From NCBI GenBank assembly GCA_021531385.1, contig JAFBIR010000004.1:181469-245468 (forward strand): a DNA stretch of 64,000 nt, given 5' to 3'. Shown here one piece after another: positions 42,929-52,282 of the stretch; positions within the stretch are counted from its first letter, which is position 1; the number at the start of each line of letters is the position of its first letter. Source of the DNA: Parabacteroides distasonis (GTDB lineage Bacteria; Bacteroidota; Bacteroidia; Bacteroidales; Tannerellaceae). The position numbers and the translations under genes are program-made. The notes beneath the pieces were generated by a model. It had not been told where the DNA came from, did not search any database, and saw nothing but the letters and a program-made list of their open reading frames with translations.

Positions 42929-43492
42929 TTAAGCAAATCGTTTCTCAATCAGTTGAAGGAAGTCAGCCACTGCCGTCTCTTCACCCTTTCCATTCAATAC
43001 GTTTTGGAGATAGGTCACAGAGGCCTCATAGCTCTTGATCTCGTTCAGGTCAGCAATCACTTGGTTCATCAGCTCCTCGCTGCCCCCGAACAGTTCCCGA
43101 CGAAAGCGAAAACGGTCGTTGAGGCTGAACGCTTTCCGGAAGTCGGAGAGGTTCTTGCGCTCCAAGAGATCATTGAGGCTGCTCGCTTGGGACTTGATTG
43201 CCGGTTGCTCTGTGAGTATTGCCTCATGGGCAGTTGGCGCAACAGATTGGGGTTGCGTCTCTATGGTCACCACCGGGGTTTCCTCCTTTGGCGTTGCGAC
43301 AGGCTCAGCAACAGCAGGCTGGGGTGTCTCTTCCGGCTCAGCGACTGGTTGGGGAGCCTCTTCTTGCTCCGCCTCCTCCAATAGCTGATCCAGCAGGATC
43401 TTTTGCTGTTCCAATCGTTTCTCGATCCCGACAATCAACATACGCAAGGCTTCCGTCTCGCTTCGTAATGCTTTGATGTTTTCTTTATTCAT
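42929..43492 (-). CDS. Unknown Pro/Glu-rich protein with helical C-terminal domain
   Basis: The ATG at 43492 (MNKENIKALRSETEALRM) is preferred; the upstream part of the frame is weak. The 187-residue product begins with a heptad-like coiled region (RMLIVGIEKRLEQQKILLDQ), followed by a repeat-rich Glu/Pro/Ala linker, and ends with a compact helical region: SLNDLLERKNLSDFRKAFSL, FRFRRELFGGSEELMNQVIA and EETAVADFLQLIEKRF. I know of no function. It is the first gene before rsmI on this strand. Confidence 0.78.
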   Translation of the reverse strand: MNKENIKALRSETEALRMLIVGIEKRLEQQKILLDQLLEEAEQEEAPQPVAEPEETPQPAVAEPVATPKEETPVVTIETQPQSVAPTAHEAILTEQPAIKSQASSLNDLLERKNLSDFRKAFSLNDRFRFRRELFGGSEELMNQVIADLNEIKSYEASVTYLQNVLNGKGEETAVADFLQLIEKRFA

Positions 43493-43853
43493 CTTCTCAA
43501 CGCTAAATCCATTATCCGAGGCAAATGTACGCATTTCTTTTATACAAAAAAATAGGCATGTCTACCATCCCTGGCCGACATGCCGAAAACGCTTAATGAT
43601 TATAAATCTATTTGCCCTTAATAAGAGAGTGAATGTTGTAAATTCTTTTATTACATTGCAAAGAAACAATTCTTTTTTCTATCTCGCAAGTGTTTCCGTT
43701 GAAAATTTTGAAAAAATCTGCGAATAGAGCAATTCCTTCAGTCATCGGGGGATATTACTTAGCTAACGGAATAACTACCCGTCTGCTCTACATAACGAAA
43801 GCCACCCCTTTGGAAAGAGATGGCTTTTCGTATGCTCCAAGGAAGAGGCTTGA
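43493..43853. other. Intergenic region between rplS and the Pro/Glu-rich gene
   Basis: No convincing gene. Two hairpins are visible: GGCATGTC/GACATGCC around 43555-43585, and AAAGCCA/TGGCTTT at about 43798-43828 just beyond the rplS stop. The second may act as the rplS terminator, although it lacks a clear T-tract on that strand. Confidence 0.45.
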
Positions 43854-44201
43854 TTAGTTTCTCTTCTCTTTGATTCTTGCTTTCTTACCGGTAAGCGCAC
43901 GCAGGTAATACAATTTTGCACGACGTACTTTACCAATCTTGTTCACTGTGATGCTCTCGATGAACGGAGACTCGATCGGGAAGATACGCTCAACACCCAC
44001 GTTCTCAGATATCTTACGAACAGTGAAGCGCTTCTTGTCGCCGTGGCCAGAGATGCGGATTACTACACCGCGATACTGCTGGATACGCTCTTTGTTACCC
44101 TCTTTGATACGATACGCAACGGTGATTGTGTCACCACTCTTGAACGAAGGAAGTTCTTTTTTGGTTGCGAAAGCTTCCTCTGCAATTTTAATTAAGTCCA
44201 T
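43854..44201 (-). CDS. rplS: 50S ribosomal protein L19
   Basis: A 115-residue protein with [60 protein letters not shown] and the C-terminal [20 protein letters not shown]. This is the full L19 sequence pattern. It lies at the 30S-50S interface. No other ribosomal or trmD/rimM genes are adjacent, as usual in Bacteroidetes. Confidence 0.98.
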   Translation of the reverse strand: MDLIKIAEEAFATKKELPSFKSGDTITVAYRIKEGNKERIQQYRGVVIRISGHGDKKRFTVRKISENVGVERIFPIESPFIESITVNKIGKVRRAKLYYLRALTGKKARIKEKRN

Positions 44202-44287
44202 TGTTTTAAATAGCTTTTGTGTTTATTTATAATGAAAACGCAATGTAACGGGCTACTTCTCCCGCCAGAGATTACGTAAAGCGGGTG

Positions 44288-44318
44288 CAAAGTAACGAAA
44301 TAAATCGCTGACGTGCAA
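44288..44318 (-). promoter_or_regulatory. Likely rplS promoter
   Basis: On the minus strand TTTG (44318-44315) is followed after 19 nt by TTACTTTG (44295-44288), one mismatch from TAnnTTTG. Confidence 0.5.
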
Positions 44319-44392
44319 ATGGTCGCCTCTTTTTTCTGTTTGATTCTTGCAGGTTACGGCTTATTTTCCTTATTTTGGGGAGCAAAATGTGA

Positions 44393-47300
44393 ATGGTGAT
44401 GAGAAAAATAGGCTACATACTCTTATTGGCTTGCCTGACCTGGGGTTATGGCATAGCGCAGACCGTCCCTCAGTTGTATCGCTCAGTGGATGAGGCGAAG
44501 ATGAACCATTGGGTAGATTCCGTATTTGATGCGATGAGCTATGAGCAACGCATTGGGCAACTTTTTATGATCGTGGCAAACCCGAAATCAGACACTCGCA
44601 ACATGCAGCGGTTGATGCGCTACGTGGAGGAGGTGAAGATCGGAGGCGTATTGTTTCATAAGGGAGACCCAGAGACGCAGGCGGTGGTGACCAACCGGTT
44701 GCAGAAGGCTTCCGCTGTTCCCCTGCTAATCGCTTTGGATGGGGAGTGGGGCTTGTCGATGCGTTTGAGCGGTACGACCCGTTTCCCGAAAAACATGATG
44801 CTTGGAGCGATTGCCGATAACCGGCTGATCGAGGCCTATGGGCAAGAGGTGGGCAGGCAATGTCGGGAATTGGGCATTCATATCAATTTCGCCCCCGATT
44901 TGGATGTGAATAGCAATGCCGATAACCCGGTGATTGGGTTGCGCTCTTTCGGTGAGCAACCGGAGCAGGTGGCGGAAAAAGGCATGGCTTATGCGAGGGG
45001 ATTGGAGCGCACGGGTATCCTCTCGGTGGCAAAGCATTTCCCGGGGCATGGTGATACGTCGGAGGACTCGCACAAGACCTTGCCGACACTTTATCATTCA
45101 CGGGAAAGGTTGGATAGTGTGGAGCTACTTCCTTTCCGTCGTTATGTGCGTGAGGGCTTTGCGGGCATGATGACCGGCCATCTCTATGTAAAGGCCTTGG
45201 ATAAGACACGTACGCCTACCTCCTTTTCCCGTCCGGTAGTGACCGATCTGTTGCAGGGGGAGATGGGCTTTCGGGGTTTGTGTTTCACGGATGCGTTGTC
45301 GATGAAGGGCGCTTCTACCCGTCGTTCGGATAATCCCTGCGTGAAGGCTTTGTTGGCGGGCAACGATATTTTGTTGGCTCCCTCCGCTCCGTTGAATGAC
45401 TTTGCGGCGGTGAAAGGAGCGATCGAGGAGGGTGTGCTCAGTTTAGAGGATGTGGAGGCGAAATGCTTGAAGATCTTGCGTTATAAATACATAGCCGGTC
45501 TGCATCAGTATCAGCCGATCGAGGTCAAAGGCTTGTCCCAACGGTTGAACAGTCCTCATGCCGCATGGTTGGTGGCCAAACTGAATGAGGAGTCGATTAC
45601 CCTTTTGAAAAATGAGTCGGAGTTGCTTCCTTTGAAACGATTGGGGCAGCGGAAGATTGCGGCCTTAACGATTGGGGATGATGCGAACAATACGTTTCAG
45701 CAGATGTTAGGACGGTATGACTCGATTGCGCATTTCAGTATCACTCGCCAATCCACAGCGGCACAGGTGCAGCGGGTGTATAACCAGTTGCAGCGGTATG
45801 ATGTCATCCTGTGTGGTGTGCATACAATTCGTATTCCGGAGAGTTTGGCTTTGCGTCAGTTGGCTGAGAAGAAGGAGGTGGTGATGACCTTCTTCACCTT
45901 GCCCTATGCGGCTAAGACCTATAAGCAGACCATCGGGCAGGCGAAGGCCGTGGTGATGGCCTATGAGAATACCCCCTTGGCGCAGGAATATGCGGCGCAG
46001 GTGATCTTTGGTGGCGTGGCTGCCAAAGGCAAGTTGTCGGTCTCTATTCCTGAACTGTTCTCAGCGGGCAGTGGCCTCTCAACGGAGAAGAGTCGATTGG
46101 GCTATCAAGAGCCGGAAGAGGTAGGGTTAGATGCGGTGCGTCTCTCGGAGATTGACCGCATCGCCACGGAGGGATTGGAGGCGAAAGCCTATCCCGGCTG
46201 TCAGGTGTTAGTGGCTAAGGATGGCATGGTGGTTTATCACAAGGCGTTTGGCCAATTGGATTATTCCGGTAAGCAGAAGGTGACGGAAGAGACGGTGTAC
46301 GACTTGGCCTCTGCCTCGAAAGCGGCCGGGACATTGGTGGCAGTCATGAAGGCCTATGATGCGCAGAAGTTCACGTTGAATAGCAAGATATCGGAGTTTA
46401 TTCCGGCGCTAAAAGGTTCCAACAAGGCCGATTTGATGATCAAGGAGCTGCTCTATCACCAGTCGGGTGTGGTACCTACCATACCTTTTTATATAGATGC
46501 GATTGACAAGAGTAGCTACAAGGGAAGTTTGTATAGCCAAACGAAGAATGCGACCCATCCGGTGATGTTCGACGCGAAGACCTATGTGCGGAATGACTTT
46601 ACCTATCTACCTGAGTTGGTCTCGACCACCCGTAAACCGGGCTTCACGACGGAGGTGGCTCGTCATTTCTATGTACACGATAGCTTTAAGGACTCCATCA
46701 TACAAGACATCCGAAAATCTCGACTCTCCACCCGAGGACGTTATGTGTATAGCTGTGTCAACTTCATTATGCTGAAAATGATGGTGGAGAATCAATTGAA
46801 GCGACCAATGGATCAGCTGTTGAAACAAGATTTTTACAGTGGCTTGGGCGCTTGGCACACCACCTATAACCCGCTGCATGTGATGGATACCATGCAGATC
46901 GCTCCGACAGAGGAGGATGGCTTCGTACGCCGACAGGTGATAAGGGGCTATGTACATGATGAGGCGGCCGCTTTCCAGGGCGGTGTCTCCGGTAATGCAG
47001 GCCTTTTCTCGAATGCCAATGACTTGGCGAAGGTGTTGCAGATGATGCTGGATTGGGGCGTCTATGGTGGCGAGCGCTATCTCTCCTTGGAGACTTGCCG
47101 GCTGTTTACGCAGAGCAAGAGCCCGACCTGCCGCCGTGGTTTGGGCTTCGACAAGCCGGTTGTGGGCAATCCAAAAGCCTCTCCGTGTGGCGCTTTGGCG
47201 CCTGCCTCTGTCTATGGGCATACCGGGTTTACGGGTACCTGTTTTTGGGTTGATCCGGATAATCGGTTGATCTACATTTTCTTGAGTAACCGGGTGCATA

Positions 47301-47398
47301 CCACTCGTGCTAACAACAAACTGAGCGGGTTGGATATTCGTACGCGCATTCAGGATGCGATCTATAAGGCAATGGATAGGAAAAGTCAAAAAGATTAG
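44393..47398 (+). CDS. GH3 beta-N-acetylhexosaminidase fused to class C beta-lactamase-like domain
   Basis: A 1001-residue exported protein (signal ending GIAQ; start 44393 or 44399). Residues about 45-400 are a GH3 barrel with the NagZ-type KHFPGHGDTSEDSHKTLP and nucleophile Asp300 in CFTDALSMKG. A GH3 C-terminal domain (about 415-580) follows. Residues about 600-990 are a serine beta-lactamase/transpeptidase-like domain with SASK (Ser640, Lys643) and RGRYVYSCVNFIMLK as the Tyr-x-Asn element. The combination suggests peptidoglycan recycling or turnover: cleaving GlcNAc from muropeptides and acting on the peptide or ester. It is known in Bacteroidetes genomes. Confidence 0.88.
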   Translation: MVMRKIGYILLLACLTWGYGIAQTVPQLYRSVDEAKMNHWVDSVFDAMSYEQRIGQLFMIVANPKSDTRNMQRLMRYVEEVKIGGVLFHKGDPETQAVVTNRLQKASAVPLLIALDGEWGLSMRLSGTTRFPKNMMLGAIADNRLIEAYGQEVGRQCRELGIHINFAPDLDVNSNADNPVIGLRSFGEQPEQVAEKGMAYARGLERTGILSVAKHFPGHGDTSEDSHKTLPTLYHSRERLDSVELLPFRRYVREGFAGMMTGHLYVKALDKTRTPTSFSRPVVTDLLQGEMGFRGLCFTDALSMKGASTRRSDNPCVKALLAGNDILLAPSAPLNDFAAVKGAIEEGVLSLEDVEAKCLKILRYKYIAGLHQYQPIEVKGLSQRLNSPHAAWLVAKLNEESITLLKNESELLPLKRLGQRKIAALTIGDDANNTFQQMLGRYDSIAHFSITRQSTAAQVQRVYNQLQRYDVILCGVHTIRIPESLALRQLAEKKEVVMTFFTLPYAAKTYKQTIGQAKAVVMAYENTPLAQEYAAQVIFGGVAAKGKLSVSIPELFSAGSGLSTEKSRLGYQEPEEVGLDAVRLSEIDRIATEGLEAKAYPGCQVLVAKDGMVVYHKAFGQLDYSGKQKVTEETVYDLASASKAAGTLVAVMKAYDAQKFTLNSKISEFIPALKGSNKADLMIKELLYHQSGVVPTIPFYIDAIDKSSYKGSLYSQTKNATHPVMFDAKTYVRNDFTYLPELVSTTRKPGFTTEVARHFYVHDSFKDSIIQDIRKSRLSTRGRYVYSCVNFIMLKMMVENQLKRPMDQLLKQDFYSGLGAWHTTYNPLHVMDTMQIAPTEEDGFVRRQVIRGYVHDEAAAFQGGVSGNAGLFSNANDLAKVLQMMLDWGVYGGERYLSLETCRLFTQSKSPTCRRGLGFDKPVVGNPKASPCGALAPASVYGHTGFTGTCFWVDPDNRLIYIFLSNRVHTTRANNKLSGLDIRTRIQDAIYKAMDRKSQKD

Positions 47399-47456
47399 TA
47401 ATTTTGTAACCGATATAGGGTAAACACAAACAAGATAATTAACTAAAAGTAAGCGT

Positions 47457-48485
47457 ATGTTATACGGACACGGTGATGATTTTTACAATGCGAAAAGCGA
47501 GGTGAAGATTAACTTCAGCTCGAATGTTTGGCATGGTGCAAACTTAGAGAAGCTGAAAGAGCATCTGAATGAGGAGTTTAATAGCCTGACGCGTTATCCG
47601 GAGCCGGATGCCGCTACCTTGAAGCGCCTGTTGGCTCGTCGGCATGAGGTGAAGGAGGAGAATATCGTGGTGACGAATGGCTCTATCACGGCTTTTTACC
47701 TGATCGCACAGGCTTGGCGTGGTGCGAAATCGACCATCGCTGTGCCCTCCTTTGCGGAGTATGAGGATGCTTGTCGCTTGCATGAGCATACGCTCACCTT
47801 TTTCTCGACGGAAGAGGACTTGTCGGATGTCTCTTTGGAGGGACAGGATTTCTGTTGGCTTTGTAACCCCAACAATCCGGATGGGAAATTGATCCATCGG
47901 GGCGAGTTGCTGCGTTTGGTGGATGCACATCCGGAGACGCTCTTTGTGATCGACCAAGCTTATGTAGCTTTCACAACGGAAGAGTTATTGAAGCCGAAGG
48001 ATGTATATGCCCATAAGAACTTGCTCTTGGTGCAATCCATCTCAAAAGCCTACAATATCCCTGGTTTACGTATTGGTTATCTGGTGGCAGACCAGTCGCT
48101 TACGGAACGGTTGAACCGCTACGTGATCCCTTGGTCGGTGAATGCGGTAGCGATAGAGGCCAGCAAGTATATTTTGATCCATCCGGCGCAATTCACCTTG
48201 CCTATCCGTAAGTGGCAGCGTGAGACGAGCGATCTGATCTATCTGTTGCGTAAGTTAGATGGGGTAGAGGTGATCCCTACCGCTACGACCTTCTTCTTGG
48301 TACGTTTGAAGAAAGGTACCGCAGCCGGATTGAAGCAATACCTCTTGGAGAAGGAGGGTATCTTGATTCGTGATGCCTCTAATTTCCGAGGCTTGGATGA
48401 GAGCTATATCCGTCTTTCCACACAACGCACGGAGCAGAATGAGCAATTGGTGGCAGCGATGAAGCGGTGGTTGGATGCGCAATAA
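47457..48485 (+). CDS. PLP aminotransferase, CobD (threonine-phosphate decarboxylase)-like
   Basis: A 342-residue fold-type I PLP enzyme. The opening MLYGHGDDFYNAKSEVKINF then SSNVWHGANLEKLKEHL follows the N-terminal HGG/SSN pattern of CobD/CobC enzymes and of histidinol-phosphate aminotransferases. The active-site Lys lies in QSISKAYNIPGLRIGYL, with WLCNPNNPDGKLI as the PLP ring contact. CobD makes aminopropanol phosphate for the B12 lower-ligand arm; the alternative is HisC. No other cob genes are near, so the pathway is uncertain. A terminator follows. Confidence 0.68.
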   Translation: MLYGHGDDFYNAKSEVKINFSSNVWHGANLEKLKEHLNEEFNSLTRYPEPDAATLKRLLARRHEVKEENIVVTNGSITAFYLIAQAWRGAKSTIAVPSFAEYEDACRLHEHTLTFFSTEEDLSDVSLEGQDFCWLCNPNNPDGKLIHRGELLRLVDAHPETLFVIDQAYVAFTTEELLKPKDVYAHKNLLLVQSISKAYNIPGLRIGYLVADQSLTERLNRYVIPWSVNAVAIEASKYILIHPAQFTLPIRKWQRETSDLIYLLRKLDGVEVIPTATTFFLVRLKKGTAAGLKQYLLEKEGILIRDASNFRGLDESYIRLSTQRTEQNEQLVAAMKRWLDAQ

Positions 48486-48509
48486 GTAATAGAACAGCGT
48501 ATAAAAATA

Positions 48510-48541
48510 AAAAGGGGCGATCAACTTGGTCGTCCCTTTTA
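48510..48541 (+). terminator. Terminator after the CobD-like gene
   Basis: AAAAGGGGCGA and TCGTCCCTTTT form a hairpin followed by ATTG, 25 bp after the stop codon. It can also end the minus-strand 56-residue gene transcript. Confidence 0.75.
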
Positions 48542-48562
48542 TTGTGGCCTTTTGCCAGTGTG

Positions 48563-48733
48563 TTATTCTACACGTTTGTTGATCACGATATGACCCAGAT
48601 AGCCAAAGATGATCAATGCCAAACCTGCCAACAGAATCGTGTTGTTCATACCACCATTCAAAAACGGCACTGCCAAAACTACCACACCAATAATCAATAC
48701 GATTACCCCGAGATTCTTAATTAACTCATTCAT
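48563..48733 (-). CDS. Small two-helix membrane protein (56 residues)
   Basis: ATG at 48733 to TAA at 48563, too short for most callers. The product begins MNELIKNLGVIVLIIGVVVL, has FLNGGMNNTILLAGLALIIF as a second hydrophobic stretch and ends HIVINKRVE. That is two transmembrane helices joined by a short polar loop. It recalls small conserved membrane proteins of Bacteroides. The function is unknown. It uses normal codons and sits alone between two terminators, so it has its own promoter. Confidence 0.75.
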   Translation of the reverse strand: MNELIKNLGVIVLIIGVVVLAVPFLNGGMNNTILLAGLALIIFGYLGHIVINKRVE

Positions 48734-48872
48734 GGATATAGATGTTTATATAATTATACTCTTTTGCTACCGCAAATAAAGCAATAATAACCCGTTTGTG
48801 AAAATATTTTGGGAGAAAAATAATGCTTGGCATAAAATTAGCGGCTATATTTGCGTCAAAATCGAGCTGAAC

Positions 48873-49610
48873 ATGGGAAGAATCCTCTATCGAATCTACT
48901 TTTGGGTGGTTTGTATCCCCCTTTTCTTGCTGTTGACGCTCCTTACGGCCCTCTTTACGATTGGGGGATGCGTATTGGGAGGCGAGCGTATTTTCTCCTA
49001 TTATCCGGGTATGATTTGGTCGCGACTGACCTGTTACTTGGCCTTGTGCCCAGTGACGGTGAGGGGGGAGGAGCATATCGAGAAGGGACGCTCGTATGTC
49101 TTTGTGGCCAACCACCAGGGGGCGTTTGACATCTTCCTTATTTATGGATTCTTGGGTGTTCCTATCAAATGGGTGATGAAGGCTGGCATTGGTAAGATCC
49201 CCTTCGTGGGTGCGGCTTGTCGGGCCGCCGGATTTATCTTCGTGGATAATTCATCGGCGAAGGCGGCAGCACGGAGTGTACGTGAGGCTGAGCGCAGCTT
49301 GCACAAGGGGGCTTCCATCATGATTTTCCCGGAGGGGGCTCGTACCTCCACGGGAAAGGTGGCCCGTTTCAAGAAGGGGGCCTATCAAATGGCTTTAGAT
49401 CAACAGCTACCTATCGTGCCGATCACGTTGAATGGTCCCTTCCACGTCTTGCCTATTGGCTCTTTGAATGTCCACCGGGGACCGATGGAGATGGTGATCC
49501 ATCCCGCTGTAACGACCACTACTTTGGAACATACCCATCAGACTTTGCAGAATTTGGCTGCTGAGACGCAGGCGACCATTGCGGCTGATCTATGGCCCTG
49601 TTATCGCTGA
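48873..49610 (+). CDS. plsC: 1-acyl-sn-glycerol-3-phosphate acyltransferase
   Basis: The start at 48873 (MGRILYRIYF) is chosen because it begins the membrane helix; the longer frame upstream has no family character. The 245-residue enzyme has the HX4D motif at His81-Asp86 (NHQGAFDIFL), FPEGART for substrate binding and IPFVGAACRAAGFIFVDN. It adds the second acyl chain in phosphatidic acid synthesis. An N-terminal helix anchors it to the inner membrane. Confidence 0.9.
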   Translation: MGRILYRIYFWVVCIPLFLLLTLLTALFTIGGCVLGGERIFSYYPGMIWSRLTCYLALCPVTVRGEEHIEKGRSYVFVANHQGAFDIFLIYGFLGVPIKWVMKAGIGKIPFVGAACRAAGFIFVDNSSAKAAARSVREAERSLHKGASIMIFPEGARTSTGKVARFKKGAYQMALDQQLPIVPITLNGPFHVLPIGSLNVHRGPMEMVIHPAVTTTTLEHTHQTLQNLAAETQATIAADLWPCYR

Positions 49611-49622
49611 TTGCCCTCGTTA

Positions 49623-51110
49623 TTACCACCGTTTCAAGATGCCTCGTTTGCTCACGGAGAGGCTGAATCCTACATGGTCTCCTAAAAGCGTGCCGGTGTC
49701 CAATCCTACGGAGCCACAGAACTGCCATCCTGCTAATCGGGGATGTTGGTAGTTAATCTCGATGAGCGAGGAGGTACCCCCTTGCTTGGCGATGAGTGGC
49801 CGGTTCGGTGTGCCCCAGCTATTCATTTTAGTGAACATCACCCGATATGACACTTGGTTGGAGAGCGCTCCTTCTGCCGCGAAATGCCAATCTTGGATCC
49901 GTGTATGGCGGAAGCTAACCACTCCGTTTGCGTTATAGGCCGGTGAAAGTATGAGGGGAGAGCCTATGGCCCGATTCGCATACGAGAAACCGGTTCGATA
50001 TTCCCCATTGTTGTAATAATCGTCACCGCCACCTCCTACACCGGGATGCTTCTCATGGTCAAACCAGATGAAATGGAAAGGACCGCTTTGATTGCGGGTA
50101 GTCATATATTCTATAGCTACTTTTTTCAGCCAGGATATATGCTTTAAAGACAGTTCACCGCCCCAAAGACCATCTAAGTTATTCTCGAAGACCATTCCGG
50201 AGAGATCATTGAAATAGTGCTGGTAATAAGTAGAGAATTGCCAATCGGAATGCAAGTAGGAGAGTTTGAAATCGTAGGTGCCATAGTGTGCGCCCAAGAC
50301 ATTGACTTGGTCGGAAATGGTAGCTTGGCTATCTCCGCTCTTGCCGAAGACCACCCGAATGAAATCCTTGAATGCATGGGGTTGCGTGCCGATCTTGGGA
50401 TTGTTGGAGGTGCCACCCCATTGCGCCCAATGGTTGACGCCAATCTGGGCTGCGAGGGGAAAACCGTGGCGGGTATCTTTGATTTGTACAGCCAACGATT
50501 TGTGATGCCACAATACATTATATATATAGGTCTCTCGTTCACCTGCGAATCGCTCCAGGGTGTGTTTATCAAACGAGCGGCCTACGGCGAAATCGCCTTT
50601 CAGCTGTAACCAACCCTTTGTCCAAGGTACGACCGTAAAATGGGGGATACTGATGTTTACCTCCGGGATTGGGCTGGCGTTGCCAGAATAGGCCATGTCA
50701 CCGGTGCTGAGCCGTGCGTCCACAAAGTCATTGCGTCTTGCCTTGCTACCGATGCTTAGTTGCAAACAGCGATACCCCACTTCTGCGTACAATTGTTGCA
50801 GATACACCTCCCGGTCTCGTGGAGCCGCAGCAATCACCTCCATGCCGGCCCCCCAGTGCCATCCGTTGCTCCATGCTTGCTGGTGATAAAGTGCGCCGGA
50901 GAGGTAGCCGTTTCCGCTTTCGAGTGGCACTTTCGCCTGTTGGTTGCTTACTTGCCAGAAAGGGGTACGGTCTCCGGTAGCGGCAGAGCCAAAGCCGGTC
51001 ACCTCATAGCTGGTCGCCTGTTCGGCTATGGGAGAATACGTTTGTCCGAAGATGTTTGCGGTGTAGGTCATGCCTGCGAGGAGGCTCATCCAAATAATAC
51101 GTTTCTTCAT
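49623..51110 (-). CDS. Capsule assembly Wzi-like outer-membrane protein
   Basis: A 495-residue barrel protein with a signal peptide ending NIFGQ. It opens with SYEVTGFGSAATGDRTPFWQ and holds repeating beta strands with many Trp/Tyr, matching the Bacteroidetes capsule-assembly Wzi family by length and by the ATGDRTPFW start. Wzi proteins bind surface polysaccharide at the outer membrane. No capsule biosynthesis genes are in the window, so this copy may serve another exopolysaccharide or lipopolysaccharide. It follows the alpha/beta hydrolase on the same strand (36 bp). Confidence 0.85.
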   Translation of the reverse strand: MKKRIIWMSLLAGMTYTANIFGQTYSPIAEQATSYEVTGFGSAATGDRTPFWQVSNQQAKVPLESGNGYLSGALYHQQAWSNGWHWGAGMEVIAAAPRDREVYLQQLYAEVGYRCLQLSIGSKARRNDFVDARLSTGDMAYSGNASPIPEVNISIPHFTVVPWTKGWLQLKGDFAVGRSFDKHTLERFAGERETYIYNVLWHHKSLAVQIKDTRHGFPLAAQIGVNHWAQWGGTSNNPKIGTQPHAFKDFIRVVFGKSGDSQATISDQVNVLGAHYGTYDFKLSYLHSDWQFSTYYQHYFNDLSGMVFENNLDGLWGGELSLKHISWLKKVAIEYMTTRNQSGPFHFIWFDHEKHPGVGGGGDDYYNNGEYRTGFSYANRAIGSPLILSPAYNANGVVSFRHTRIQDWHFAAEGALSNQVSYRVMFTKMNSWGTPNRPLIAKQGGTSSLIEINYQHPRLAGWQFCGSVGLDTGTLLGDHVGFSLSVSKRGILKRW

Positions 51111-51145
51111 TACTTATCTTGCTATGGAAATGCGGTTGGGGTGAT

Positions 51146-52186
51146 TCATTCAAATAGGGATAATTGTGCCATCCATTCATGCATGACTCGGTAGGTCTTT
51201 TGGCGAGCGGTGCGGCTGGAGAGCACTAAGTCGTGCATCCCATCAGGGATGGCATGGTAGGTGGTCGCAGGGCTGAGCGGTTCGCCATACCGACGGATAT
51301 CTTCTACGTCGAGCACGATGTCCGCCCGTAGGTAGTCATTCTTCCATTGGGCTTCTTCTCGTAAGGAATGGTCAGACGAGAGTACCAAGACGGGGCACTG
51401 CAGTCGTTTCCCGTTTTGCACGCTTTGTTGTGCCTCTTGAATCGCTCGGATCCATCCGGCTCGTTTCGTATGGCCATAAGGCATTTTCCAGTTTGTCAGG
51501 AATGTCCATTCTCCCTGGTGGTCACGAAGCAGGCTAAACGCATAGTTGGGAACATCCTCTCCGGAGACGGGTAATCGTGGAAACCATTTGCCAATACAGG
51601 CGACAGTTGGTAACATCACCTCCTCCATGAACCAGCCAAAGTTCCAATCCAAGAAGGGACTGTTGAGGATCAATGCCCGAACACCGGTGCTCGCTTGACG
51701 TGCTTGCAGGTAATAGGTGGCGATCAATCCGCCGGTGGAGTGTCCCATCAAGAGAATCGCCCCCGCTCCCTCCTTTCGTATCGTCGTAAGAGCCGTGTCT
51801 ATATCCGCGAAATATTCCCGCAGGCTCTCGCAGTAGAAGGCATCTTGGTGTGGACGCAAAGAACGACCATATTTGCGCAGGTCAAGCGCATAGAAACGAT
51901 AGCCCCAAGCGGCGATAGAGTCACCTAACTCCTTCTGAAAGAAATAGTCGTTATATCCATGCAAGTAGAGTACAGCCGTTTTCGCCTGCCTCTCAAACGA
52001 CCGTTTGACCAAGGTGCTTATCACTTCGCCCTCATCATCTTGCCCCATGTGGAACGTGCGTTGCACATACTCATTTCCTAAAATGTCGGGCACATATTGC
52101 GCATGCATTAGGCATGGTAGCAGGATGAGGCCTACGACCAGCATAAATGATTTTAGTGTGCGGAAAATAGGTGTACGATGTTTCAT
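51146..52186 (-). CDS. Alpha/beta hydrolase, lysophospholipase-like
   Basis: A 346-residue exported protein (signal ending MHAQ) with the serine hydrolase elbow GHSTGG (Ser150), LYLHGYNDYFFQKELGDSI as the oxyanion loop and VLSSDHSLREEAQ as the Asp region with DGMHDLVLS as the His region (Asp/His triad). The nearest functional relatives are monoacylglycerol lipases/lysophospholipases. The substrate is unknown. It probably shares a transcript with the Wzi-like gene downstream. Confidence 0.85.
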   Translation of the reverse strand: MKHRTPIFRTLKSFMLVVGLILLPCLMHAQYVPDILGNEYVQRTFHMGQDDEGEVISTLVKRSFERQAKTAVLYLHGYNDYFFQKELGDSIAAWGYRFYALDLRKYGRSLRPHQDAFYCESLREYFADIDTALTTIRKEGAGAILLMGHSTGGLIATYYLQARQASTGVRALILNSPFLDWNFGWFMEEVMLPTVACIGKWFPRLPVSGEDVPNYAFSLLRDHQGEWTFLTNWKMPYGHTKRAGWIRAIQEAQQSVQNGKRLQCPVLVLSSDHSLREEAQWKNDYLRADIVLDVEDIRRYGEPLSPATTYHAIPDGMHDLVLSSRTARQKTYRVMHEWMAQLSLFE

Positions 52187-52246
52187 ACGGCAAATTCATT
52201 TTGAGAGCGAAGATATACTATTTCGCTTGTGTGCGCAAACAAACAT

Positions 52247-52277
52247 TTTGTTTTTTCTGTGAATATCATTACCTTTG
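52247..52277 (+). promoter_or_regulatory. Promoter of the SPOR/helicase operon
   Basis: TTTG (52247-52250), 19 nt, then TACCTTTG (52270-52277): the best promoter in the window. The ATG at 52283 begins only 5 bp after, so the leader is practically absent. Confidence 0.75.
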
Positions 52278-52282
52278 CCCGC

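Noticed and set aside
43473..43727. 84-residue plus-strand frame in the rplS gap
   Set aside because: Low complexity and no family; overlaps the start of the Pro/Glu-rich gene on the opposite strand.
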